Below are positions 3,905 through 10,626 of a DNA stretch of 10,626 nt, piece after piece. Source of the DNA: UMGS1002 sp964463325 (GTDB lineage Bacteria; Bacillota; Clostridia; Oscillospirales; CAG-272); the NCBI GenBank assembly GCA_964463325.1, contig CAYXBY010000055.1:1-10626 (forward strand), read 5' to 3'. How positions within the stretch are numbered: position 1 is the first letter of the stretch; every line of letters begins with the position of its first letter. The notes beneath the pieces are model-generated. The model searched no databases. It saw only the letters and a program-made list of their open reading frames with translations, and was not told where the DNA came from. A program made the position numbers and the translations under genes.

Positions 3905-5947
3905 ATGAGAATTGCTCTGACAGGCAATCCAAACTCAGGTAAGACCACCATGTACAATGCCCTGACCGGCCGAAACGAAAAGGTCGGAAACTGGGCGGGC
4001 GTTACCGTCGATAAAAAGGAGCACCCCATTAAAAAGGTGTACGCCGGCGGCGAGCAGCTGATCGCCGTCGACCTTCCCGGCGCATATTCCATGTCGCCCT
4101 TTACGAGCGAGGAGAGCATTACCAGCTCTTACGTCAGAAAGGAAAATCCCGACGTCATAATCAACATCGTCGACGCCACCAACCTCTCCCGCAGCCTCTT
4201 CTTTACGACGCAGCTGCTCGAGCTGGGCGTGCCGGTCGTCGTCGCGCTCAACAAGAGCGACCTCAACGAGAAAAAGGGCACCAGGATCGACGTCGAGGCG
4301 CTGTCCGCCAAGCTGGGCTGCCCCGTCATCAACACCGTCTCGACCTCGGCCGAGGGACTTAAGGCAGTGGTTGACGCCGCTGTCGCTCATTCGACGCAAA
4401 AGCAGACCGCGCCCTATACTCAGGGCGATATCGACCTCAGCGACAAGGCCGTCGTCGAGGCGGCGGACAGACGGCGCTTTGATTTTGTCAACGGCATCGT
4501 CAAGGCCGTCGAGAAGCGCAAGGTGCTGACCCGCGAGCGCAATTTCGGCGACAAGATAGACGCCGTGCTGACCAACAAGTGGCTGGGCATACCGATCTTT
4601 GCTGTCGTCATGTTCTTGGTCTTCTACATATCGCAGTCGACCGTCGGCGCCTGGATCGCCGAGGGCTATGTCTTCCACGAGGGCGAGGCCAACGAATGGT
4701 CCATCCCGGGTCTTGTGACGCTGCTTGAAATGTTCCAGGGCTGGGTCGGCGGCCTGCTCGAGGGCGCTAACCCGCTGGTGTCGGCCATTCTGGTTGACGG
4801 CGTTATCGGCGGTATGATCGCCGTCGTCGGCTTCCTGCCGCTGGTCATGGTCATGTACTTCCTCATCGCACTGCTTGAGGACTGCGGCTACATGTCCCGC
4901 GTGGCAGTCGTGCTTGACCCCATCTTCAAAAAGGTCGGACTGTCGGGTAAATCCGTCATCCCCTTTGTTATCGGCATCGGCTGCGCCGTGCCCGGTATCA
5001 TGGCCTCCCGCACCATCCGCAACGAGCGCGAGCGCCGCGCAACCGCCATGCTGACGCCCTTTATGCCCTGCGGCGCCAAGATACCTGTCATCTCGCTGTT
5101 TGCGGGCGCCTTCTTTGACAACGCCTGGTGGGTCAGCGCGCTGATGTACTTTGCCGGCATACTGCTCATCTTCTTGGGCGCGCTGCTGGTCAATGCCATC
5201 ACGGGCTACCGTGCTCGCAAATCCTTCTTTATCATTGAGCTGCCTGAATATAAGGCACCCTCCTTCTGGGGCGCCTTCAAATCCATGTGTGCCCGCGGCT
5301 GGGCTTACATCGTCAAGGCTGCGACCATCATTCTGCTGTGCAACATGGCCGTTCAGCTGATGCAGACCTTCACCTGGAGCTTCAAGGTGGCCGAGTCGGC
5401 GGATCAGTCCATTCTGGCCTCCATCGCCTCGCCGTTTGCCTATCTGCTGGTACCCATCGTCGGCGTGCTGTCCTGGCAGCTGGCGGCGGCCGCAGTCACC
5501 GGCTTTATCGCCAAGGAGAACGTCGTCGGCACGCTGGCAGTTTGCTTTGTCGGGCTTGAGAATCTGATCGACCTCGACGAGCTTGCCATGCTCGAGGGCG
5601 CCGGCGCCGAGGTGGCGGGCATCATGGCCATCACCAAGGTTGCGGCACTGGCATATCTGATGTTCAATCTTTACACTCCGCCCTGCTTCGCTGCCATCGG
5701 CGCGATGAACTCCGAAATGAAGAGCGGCAAGTGGCTGTGGGGCGGCATCGGCCTGCAGCTGGCGACCGGCTACACCGTTGCATATCTTGTTTACACCATC
5801 GGCACGCTCATCACGGGCGGCACGCTCAACGTCGCGGCAGCTATTTGCGGTCTTGTGGCCGTGCTGGCGATGGCAGGCGTGGTCGTGGGAATGATAATTC
5901 ACACCAACAGCAAGCTCAAGTCTGAATACGCCTTGAGCGCAAAGTGA
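3905..5947 (+). CDS. feoB: FeoB ferrous iron transporter
   Basis: 680-residue polytopic membrane protein with an N-terminal GTPase domain. G motifs are visible: G1 GNPNSGKT (7-14), the G2 region with GNWAGVTVDKKE (28-39), G3 DLPG (56-59), G4 NKSD (116-119) and a G5-like VSTSAEG (145-151). A helical linker (about 170-225) leads to the transmembrane core from about residue 228. Hallmark gate motifs are GIGCAVPGI (357-365), PFMPCGAKIPV (385-395), TGFIAKENVVGTL (532-544) and NLYTPPC (588-594). It imports Fe(II) across the cytoplasmic membrane. Length is normal for the family and the gene looks intact. AAGGAGGA (3890-3897) precedes the ATG by seven bases. It is flanked by feoA and a FeoB-associated Cys-rich protein. 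Confidence 0.97.
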   Translation: MRIALTGNPNSGKTTMYNALTGRNEKVGNWAGVTVDKKEHPIKKVYAGGEQLIAVDLPGAYSMSPFTSEESITSSYVRKENPDVIINIVDATNLSRSLFFTTQLLELGVPVVVALNKSDLNEKKGTRIDVEALSAKLGCPVINTVSTSAEGLKAVVDAAVAHSTQKQTAPYTQGDIDLSDKAVVEAADRRRFDFVNGIVKAVEKRKVLTRERNFGDKIDAVLTNKWLGIPIFAVVMFLVFYISQSTVGAWIAEGYVFHEGEANEWSIPGLVTLLEMFQGWVGGLLEGANPLVSAILVDGVIGGMIAVVGFLPLVMVMYFLIALLEDCGYMSRVAVVLDPIFKKVGLSGKSVIPFVIGIGCAVPGIMASRTIRNERERRATAMLTPFMPCGAKIPVISLFAGAFFDNAWWVSALMYFAGILLIFLGALLVNAITGYRARKSFFIIELPEYKAPSFWGAFKSMCARGWAYIVKAATIILLCNMAVQLMQTFTWSFKVAESADQSILASIASPFAYLLVPIVGVLSWQLAAAAVTGFIAKENVVGTLAVCFVGLENLIDLDELAMLEGAGAEVAGIMAITKVAALAYLMFNLYTPPCFAAIGAMNSEMKSGKWLWGGIGLQLATGYTVAYLVYTIGTLITGGTLNVAAAICGLVAVLAMAGVVVGMIIHTNSKLKSEYALSAK

Positions 5948-5954
5948 GCATAGC

Positions 5955-6206
5955 ATGCTAACAGCGATCGTCATATTGATATTGCTGGCCATTGCGGGCA
6001 GCATAATATGGTATCTTTACCGGGCAAAGAAGCGCGGCGAGACCTGCATCGGGTGTCCTTATGCCAAGCAGTGTGGCAAGGGCAGCAAGGGCAGCAAGGG
6101 CAGCAAGTGCAGCGGTGGCTGCACGGGCTGCACGGGATGCTCGGGCGGTGCTCACAAGGTCGCCAACGGGTGCAATACAGCCAATACCTCCAATAACCTC
6201 CAATAG
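5955..6206 (+). CDS. FeoB-associated Cys-rich membrane protein
   Basis: 83-residue protein with one N-terminal transmembrane segment (about 3-22) and a basic stretch (YRAKKRGE). A cysteine-rich tail follows: CIGCPYAKQC, then CSGGCTGCTGC. This matches the small FeoB-associated Cys-rich family found directly after feoB in many Clostridia. A metal-handling role at the membrane is inferred from the cysteines and position; it is not established. The start lies seven bases after the feoB stop with only a weak ribosome site, so translational coupling is likely. Oddities are a three-fold nine-base tandem repeat (GGCAGCAAG at 6081-6107), giving GSKGSKGSK between the cysteine clusters, and a non-conserved-looking Asn/Thr-rich end. 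The stop is five bases before repeat copy II. Confidence 0.85.
   Translation: MLTAIVILILLAIAGSIIWYLYRAKKRGETCIGCPYAKQCGKGSKGSKGSKCSGGCTGCTGCSGGAHKVANGCNTANTSNNLQ
6081..6107 (+). repeat. Three-fold 9-base tandem repeat inside the Cys-rich gene
   Basis: GGCAGCAAG occurs three times in tandem, encoding GSKGSKGSK, and is followed by TGCAGC. The repeat stays in frame, so copy-number change would lengthen or shorten the spacer between cysteine clusters without a frameshift. Confidence 0.8.
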
Positions 6207-6211
6207 CTGGT

Positions 6212-6543
6212 GAAGTATTGCATGCTTCGGCGCTCATGAGGCTTGCAGCCTCGGGGCTGGGGTGAAATATTGCATGCTTCGACGCTGACTCGACCGATCG
6301 TCAGCTGTGATCGATGTTTTTGCCATTTCTGCACCGCGGCAGAAATGGCGAAAGAACGCGCCGGTGCAGGCGGAACGCTTCGTTCCGCCTCCCCGGAGCC
6401 CCAACCACCTCCGCGTCACTGCGACCGGCGTTTATCATGCCGCAAATGAGAATTGAACAAAAACTGCCGTGGGCGTCAGCTCACGGCAATTCTCATTTGC
6501 GTCACCGGCTGTCGGAGGGTTCGGCCCCATCCTTTGGGGCCGA
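6212..6543 (+). repeat. Structured intergenic repeat, copy II (most complete)
   Basis: No gene is seen; the short ORFs here are repeat-derived. In order it holds three TGC-triloop hairpins (6212-6228, 6238-6252, 6264-6280), a GACGCTGACTCGACCGATCG block (6281-6300), and an 11-bp hairpin GCCATTTCTGC/GCAGAAATGGC (6322-6349). Then come AAAGAACGCGCC (6351-6362), a 10-bp hairpin AGGCGGAACG/CGTTCCGCCT (6368-6390), and a 15-bp stem whose arms are 6441-6455 and 6487-6501. It ends with a 9-bp hairpin TCGGCCCCA/TGGGGCCGA (6521-6543). Copy III has the same order, with identical blocks (6422-6460 and 6487-6532) and with different but still paired sequence in two hairpins. It begins just after the last gene of the feo cluster. 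Confidence 0.85.
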
Positions 6544-6705
6544 TGACGTCAGGATGCCGCTGTGCACGGCTCCTCCGCCTTGATAAGCGCCTTACGTCGT
6601 GGAGTACGGCGGACATAGGTGGCGTGAGGTAACATCTATAGGAATGGGAATTGTGGAAATCGTTTGAATTTATGGTGGCGACTGCGGCGCTTTATGAGGC
6701 GCGCC
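6544..6705. other. Unassigned intergenic stretch between repeat copy II and the ABC promoter
   Basis: About 160 bases with no credible gene. It begins with a TGACGTCA palindrome (6544-6551). Whether it belongs to the repeat cannot be judged, because copy III is cut by the window edge before this point and copy I covers only the first part of the element. No promoter, tRNA or recognised RNA family was identified. Confidence 0.4.
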
Positions 6706-6722
6706 GAAGTATGCAATACTTC
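6706..6722 (-). repeat. TGC-triloop hairpin in minus orientation
   Basis: Minus-strand GAAGTAT-TGC-ATACTTC followed by GGCGC, as in copies I and II. It faces copy II, which starts with the same hairpin at 6212 on the plus strand, so the two bracket about 511 bases as inverted ends. It lies 11 bases upstream of the ABC operon -35 box. Confidence 0.7.
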
Positions 6723-6733
6723 CCCCTCCCTCA

Positions 6734-6761
6734 TTGACATTTAGAAAAAATGTGATACAAT
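6734..6761 (+). promoter_or_regulatory. Sigma-A promoter of the ABC exporter operon
   Basis: TTGACA (6734-6739) and TACAAT (6756-6761) are separated by 16 bases, within an AT-rich stretch. The ATG is about 45 bases downstream, with GGAG (6796-6799) as ribosome site. Confidence 0.8.
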
Positions 6762-6805
6762 ATAGAAGGATAAGTATATAATTCACATTCCCCTCGGAGA
6801 AAACA

Positions 6806-8548
6806 ATGAGAAAGCTATTCGGACATCTGAAAAAATTCCGCCTCGAGGCCGTCCTCGGCCCGACCTTTAAGCTGCTCGAGGCCAGCTTTGAGCTGCTCGT
6901 TCCGCTCATCGTGGCGGCTATTATCGACACCGGCATCGAGACCCGCGACACCGGCTATATACTGCGCATGTGCGGCCTGCTGGCACTGCTCGCCGCCGTC
7001 GGACTCGCCTGCTCGCTCACCGCGCAGTATTTCGCCGCCCGCGCCGCGACCGGCTTCGCTGCCTCGGTGCGTCATGAGCTCATGCAGAGCATCGGCCGCA
7101 TGTCCTACGCCGAGCTGGATCGCGCCGGCGCCTCCACACTCATCACCCGCATGAGTGGCGACGTCGACCAGCTGCAATCCGGCATGAATCTCGCCCTGCG
7201 ACTGCTGCTGCGCTCGCCCTTTGTCGTCTTTGGCGCCATGATCATGGCCTTTACCGTCGACGCCCGCTCGGCTGTCGTCTTCGCCGTTGTCATTCCCGCG
7301 CTCTGTATCGTCGTCTTCGGCATAATGCTGGCGACTATCCCTCTCTACCGTCGCGTTCAGTCGCTGCTTGACCGCGTCAGCGCCGGCGTCCGCGGCAATA
7401 TCAGCGGCACGCGCGTTATCCGCGCCTTTGGCCGCGAGCAGGCCGAGACCGACGAATTCGATCGCCGTCTCTCCGCCCTGACCGCCGTTCAGCGGCTGGC
7501 CGGCGCTGTCTCGGCGCTCATGAACCCCATCACCACCGTCATGATCAACGTCGCCATTATCGTGCTGATATACACCGGCGCACTGCGCGTCGAGGCCGGA
7601 CTGCTGACACAGGGCGGGCTGGTCGCGCTGTACAACTACATGACTCAGATACTCACCGAGCTCATCAAAATGGCCGATCTGATAATAAATATGACCCGCG
7701 CCGTCGCCTGCGGCAGCCGCATACAGTCCGTCATCGACTCGGCACACGGCCTGCCCACACTGCCCGAGAGCGCTCTCGGCAGTGGTGACCCCGCACTGGC
7801 CGTCGAGCTGCGCGACGTCAGCTTCCGCTATGAGTCCGCCTCGGGCGACGCGCTGCACGGCATCAGCTTTGGCGTCCGCCGCGGCGAGACCGTCGGCATC
7901 ATCGGTGGCACCGGCTCGGGTAAATCGACGCTGGTCAACCTCATTCCCCGCTTTTACGACGTCACCGACGGCTGCGTGCTGGTTGGGGGTGCCGATGTCC
8001 GTGGGCTGGACACGGCCGAGCTGCGCCGCCGCATAGGTGTCGTTCCGCAGCACGCCGCGCTTTTCGCCGGCACAATACGCGACAACCTGCTGTTCTCAGA
8101 GCCGTCAGCCTCCGACGCGACGGTCGAAATGGCACTGCGCGCAGCGCAGGCTTACGATTTCGTCGCGGCCAAGCCCGAGGGACTTGACACCGTCCTCGGC
8201 GAGGGCGGCGCCGGGCTGTCTGGCGGACAGCGGCAGCGCCTGACCATCGCGCGCGCGCTGGTTCGTCGCCCTGAGATACTCATTCTTGATGACAGCTCGT
8301 CCGCGCTCGACCTCGCCACCGACGCCGCGCTGCGTCGCTCGCTGCGCGGGCTTGATTTTGAAGCTACAATATTTATTATATCACAACGCGTCTCGTCGGT
8401 GCGCGGCGCCGACCGCATTGTGGTGCTGGACGACGGCGCCGTTGTCGGCATGGGCGACCACGCCGCGCTGCTGCGCGATTGCCCTGTTTACAGGGAGATC
8501 TGCGTGTCACAAAACGCCATCGAGGAGGAGGTGAGCGACCGTGGCTAA
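6806..8548 (+). CDS. ABC exporter half-transporter, degenerate-site subunit
   Basis: 580-residue fused permease-ATPase of the type I (type IV fold) exporter family. The transmembrane domain spans about 15-300 and the nucleotide-binding domain about 330-575. Walker A is GGTGSGKST (367-375), Q-loop Gln415 (GVVPQ) and signature LSGGQ (471-475). Walker B is ILILDD (491-496), with Asp496 where the catalytic Glu normally sits. The switch histidine is replaced by Gln527 (IISQRV). This is the pattern of the non-catalytic subunit in heterodimeric exporters such as LmrCD, BmrCD and TM287/288. It overlaps the next gene by eight bases, and the pair must assemble together. The substrate (drug, lipid or peptide) cannot be read from the sequence. 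Confidence 0.94.
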   Translation: MRKLFGHLKKFRLEAVLGPTFKLLEASFELLVPLIVAAIIDTGIETRDTGYILRMCGLLALLAAVGLACSLTAQYFAARAATGFAASVRHELMQSIGRMSYAELDRAGASTLITRMSGDVDQLQSGMNLALRLLLRSPFVVFGAMIMAFTVDARSAVVFAVVIPALCIVVFGIMLATIPLYRRVQSLLDRVSAGVRGNISGTRVIRAFGREQAETDEFDRRLSALTAVQRLAGAVSALMNPITTVMINVAIIVLIYTGALRVEAGLLTQGGLVALYNYMTQILTELIKMADLIINMTRAVACGSRIQSVIDSAHGLPTLPESALGSGDPALAVELRDVSFRYESASGDALHGISFGVRRGETVGIIGGTGSGKSTLVNLIPRFYDVTDGCVLVGGADVRGLDTAELRRRIGVVPQHAALFAGTIRDNLLFSEPSASDATVEMALRAAQAYDFVAAKPEGLDTVLGEGGAGLSGGQRQRLTIARALVRRPEILILDDSSSALDLATDAALRRSLRGLDFEATIFIISQRVSSVRGADRIVVLDDGAVVGMGDHAALLRDCPVYREICVSQNAIEEEVSDRG

Positions 8549-10331
8549 AGCCTCAAAAAGCAGCCTGACGCCGGTCGAGCGTCGCCGCGTAATGAGTCGC
8601 GCTGTCCGCGCTGTCGGACGCCACACGCCGTGGCTGGTGCTGTCGCTGATATTTGCGGCAGGATCGGCGCTGTTCTCGCTCTACATCCCCATTCTCGCCG
8701 GCCGCGCCATCGACGCCGCGGGAACTGGCATGGGCGACGTGATAAAGCACAACCTCATCGCCATACTCATCTGCGCTCTTGCGGCCGCCGCGCTGCACTG
8801 GCTGATGAGCGTGATAAATAACCGCGTGGTCTACGCCGTGCTGAGCGACACGCGCCACCGCGCCTTTGTCAAGCTGACCTCGCTGCCGCTGTCCTATCTC
8901 GACAGTCACCCGGCCGGCGAGCTGATCAGCCGCATAATTTCGGATTCCGACGGCTTTGCCGACGGCCTGCTGCTGGGGCTCTCCCAGCTGCTGACGGGCG
9001 TGGTCACTATTCTCGGCACGCTGGTGTTCATGCTGACCATCAGCCCCGCCATCACGGCGGTGGTGGTCGTGCTGACGCCCATATCGCTGTTTGTGGCGCG
9101 GTTTATCGCAGGGCGAACCTACAAATATTTCCGCCGCCGCTCTGAGCTCAACGGCAGCCAGACCGCGCTGGTCAACGAAAGCATCAAAAATGCCCGCCTG
9201 ACGGTGGCCTTCGGCCGCGAGGACGACATGCTTCGCCGCTTTGACGAGTCCAACGGCCGTCTGCGCGGTGTCAGCCTCAAGGCGATATTCTTTTCGTCGC
9301 TGACCAACCCGACCACCCGCTTTGTCAACAGTCTGATCTACGCGGCGGTGGCGCTGTGCGGTGCGCTGGCGGTGGTGGCGTCGACGGACAGCGGCGCCGG
9401 AGCCGGAGTCATGACGGTCGGTGCGCTGACGTCGTTTTTGGCCTATGCCAATCAATATACCAAGCCGTTCAACGAGATTTCGGGCGTGATAGCCGAGCTG
9501 CAGGGGGCGCTGGCGTGTGCCGGGCGGGTGTTTGACCTGCTCGACCAGCCCGAGGAGCCCTCCGACGCCGACGGTGTGCAGCTGGCATATCCCGCGCGCG
9601 GCGAGGTGCGGCTGGAGGACGTCAGCTTTAGCTATCTGCCCGAGCGGCCGCTGATCGAGGGGCTGACGCTGGATGTCAAGTCAGGTCAGCGCATAGCGAT
9701 CGTGGGCCCGACGGGCTGCGGCAAGACGACGCTGATAAATCTGCTGATGCGCTTTTACGATGTCAACGGCGGGCGCATTTGCGTTGATGGACAAGACATT
9801 CGCACGCTGACGCGCCACTCACTGCGTCAAAGCTTCGGCATGGTGCTGCAGGAGACCTGGCTGGCCGAGGGGACGGTGCGCGACAACATTGCTATGGGCA
9901 AGCCGGACGCGACAGACGAGGAGATCGAGGCGGCGGCGCGGGCATCGCATGCGCACGGCTTTATCTCGCGTCTGCCGGACGGCTACGCGACGCGCATTGG
10001 CGAGGACGGCGGCAATCTGTCCGAGGGGCAGCGGCAGCTGCTGTGCATAGCGCGGGTGATGCTGCGTCAGCCGCCCATGCTGATATTGGACGAGGCGACG
10101 TCCTCGATCGACACGCGCACCGAGCTCAAGGTGCAGGACGCCTTTGGGCGGCTGATGCGCGGACGAACCAGCTTTATTGTGGCGCATCGTCTATCGACCG
10201 TTCGCGACGCGGACGTGATACTGGTCATGCGCGACGGGCATATTGTCGAGACGGGCAGTCACGATGCGCTGCTGGCTGCCGGCGGGGCGTATGCCGAGCT
10301 TTACCACAGTCAGTTTGAGGTGGAGGGGTGA
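8541..10331 (+). CDS. ABC exporter half-transporter, catalytic-site subunit
   Basis: 596-residue partner of the preceding half-transporter. After a polar N-terminus there is a six-segment transmembrane domain (about 30-320) and an ATPase domain (about 355-595). Walker A is GPTGCGKTT (389-397), Q-loop Gln437, Walker B MLILDE with Glu518 present, and switch His549 (IVAHRLSTV). The signature is LSEGQ (493-497) instead of LSGGQ. Paired with the upstream subunit this gives one intact ATP site (this Walker B and His with the partner LSGGQ) and one degenerate site. The start is GTG at 8541, set by a strong GGAGGTG (8527-8533) inside the end of the upstream gene. The stop TGA (10329-10331) overlaps the first bases of the repeat hairpin that begins at 10330. 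Confidence 0.95.
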   Translation: MAKASKSSLTPVERRRVMSRAVRAVGRHTPWLVLSLIFAAGSALFSLYIPILAGRAIDAAGTGMGDVIKHNLIAILICALAAAALHWLMSVINNRVVYAVLSDTRHRAFVKLTSLPLSYLDSHPAGELISRIISDSDGFADGLLLGLSQLLTGVVTILGTLVFMLTISPAITAVVVVLTPISLFVARFIAGRTYKYFRRRSELNGSQTALVNESIKNARLTVAFGREDDMLRRFDESNGRLRGVSLKAIFFSSLTNPTTRFVNSLIYAAVALCGALAVVASTDSGAGAGVMTVGALTSFLAYANQYTKPFNEISGVIAELQGALACAGRVFDLLDQPEEPSDADGVQLAYPARGEVRLEDVSFSYLPERPLIEGLTLDVKSGQRIAIVGPTGCGKTTLINLLMRFYDVNGGRICVDGQDIRTLTRHSLRQSFGMVLQETWLAEGTVRDNIAMGKPDATDEEIEAAARASHAHGFISRLPDGYATRIGEDGGNLSEGQRQLLCIARVMLRQPPMLILDEATSSIDTRTELKVQDAFGRLMRGRTSFIVAHRLSTVRDADVILVMRDGHIVETGSHDALLAAGGAYAELYHSQFEVEG

Positions 10332-10626
10332 AGCATTGCATGCTTCGGCGCGAATGAAGTATTGCATACTTCGACGCTGACTCGACCGATCGTTATCAGT
10401 AGTCCGATGCTTGGTACTTTCTGTCTCGTGACAGAAAGTACCAAAGAACACGCCGCGGGGGAGGAACCCTTAAGTTCCTCCCCCCGGAACCCCCCACTTC
10501 TGCTTAGTACGTCCCGACCGGCGTTTATCATGCCGCAAATGAGAATTGAACAATAATTTTCAGGGATCGACCGCTCACTGCAATTCTCATTTGCGTCACC
10601 GGCTGTCGGAGGGTTCGGCCCCATCC
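10330..10626 (+). repeat. Structured intergenic repeat, copy III (cut by window edge)
   Basis: No gene is seen. It holds hairpins GAAGCAT-TGC-ATGCTTC (10330-10346) and GAAGTAT-TGC-ATACTTC (10356-10372), then the GACGCTGACTCGACCGATCG block (10373-10392). A 15-bp perfect hairpin with a TCGT loop follows (10411-10444), then AAAGAACACGCC (10443-10454) and an 11-bp hairpin GGGGGAGGAAC/GTTCCTCCCCC (10457-10484). The 15-bp stem shared with copy II has arms 10534-10548 and 10581-10595. Bases 10515-10553 and 10581-10626 are identical to copy II blocks 6422-6460 and 6487-6532. It starts on the last bases of the ABC operon and probably acts as, or replaces, its transcript end. Confidence 0.85.

Noticed and set aside
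3935..6004. 689-codon open frame antisense to feoB
   Set aside because: It mirrors the GC-rich codon pattern of feoB, has His/Asp/Gly-rich low-information sequence, no family resemblance and no ribosome site. feoB on the plus strand carries all family motifs.
6422..6501. Integron attC site
   Set aside because: The long stem has no RYYYAAC/GTTRRRY core-site pair, and no integrase or cassette array is present.
6501..6543. tRNA T-arm-like GGGTTCGGCCCC
   Set aside because: No cloverleaf could be built around it, and the bases are better explained by the TCGGCCCCA/TGGGGCCGA hairpin.
6243..6583. Short plus-strand open frames in repeat copy II, and the minus-strand frame at 10310-10624 in copy III
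   Set aside because: They are read through hairpins whose sequence changes keep RNA/DNA pairing rather than protein sequence. No domain or ribosome site is seen.
6815..8053. 412-codon open frame antisense to the first ABC gene
   Set aside because: Shadow of the plus-strand codon bias, with no recognisable domain. The same holds for the antisense frame at 8553-9455.

Overview
The window looks like a chromosomal segment from a GC-rich gut-type Clostridia bacterium, probably Oscillospiraceae/Ruminococcaceae. This is inferred from protein style, codon use (GCC/GTC/GAC-rich), strong AGGAGG-type ribosome sites, consensus sigma-A promoters and the PadR-HAAS-DUF4097 and FeoA-FeoB-Cys-rich gene sets. 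The species cannot be named from the sequence.

Layout. (1) 1-194: an intergenic structured repeat, copy I, read on the minus strand and cut by the left edge. (2) 216-2259: a three-gene operon (PadR regulator, HAAS/DUF1700 membrane protein, DUF4097 beta-repeat protein) with a near-perfect promoter, an inverted repeat inside that promoter, and a terminator. (3) 2406-2843: an orphan MazF-type endoribonuclease, convergent with (4) 2879-3250 (minus): a short DtxR-family repressor whose visible metal ligands are of the iron (DtxR/IdeR) type. (5) 3329-6206: an iron-uptake locus, feoA, feoB and a FeoB-associated Cys-rich small membrane protein, studded with five inverted repeats of the form GGTTAG-N6-CTAACC (one degenerate) that are the likely operators of the neighbouring repressor. 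(6) 6207-6805: about 600 bases without a gene, holding repeat copy II. (7) 6734-10331: a two-gene operon for a heterodimeric ABC exporter with one intact and one degenerate ATP site. (8) 10330-10626: repeat copy III, cut by the right edge.

How the parts work together. The iron locus reads as a closed circuit: the DtxR-like protein senses Fe(II) and represses feoA and feoB, which import Fe(II). The PadR operon is probably an autoregulated envelope-response unit. The two ABC half-transporters form one exporter.

The most unusual feature is the intergenic repeat family. Copies II and III share long identical blocks, and between those blocks sit hairpins whose sequences differ while pairing is kept (compensatory changes). 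Copy I shares the first part on the opposite strand. Small TGC-triloop hairpins (GAAGYAT-TGC-ATRCTTC) punctuate these elements, sit at gene 3' ends where they can supply the stop codon, and also lie just upstream of two promoters in the opposite orientation. This suggests a MITE-like or structured-RNA element that I cannot assign to a known family.
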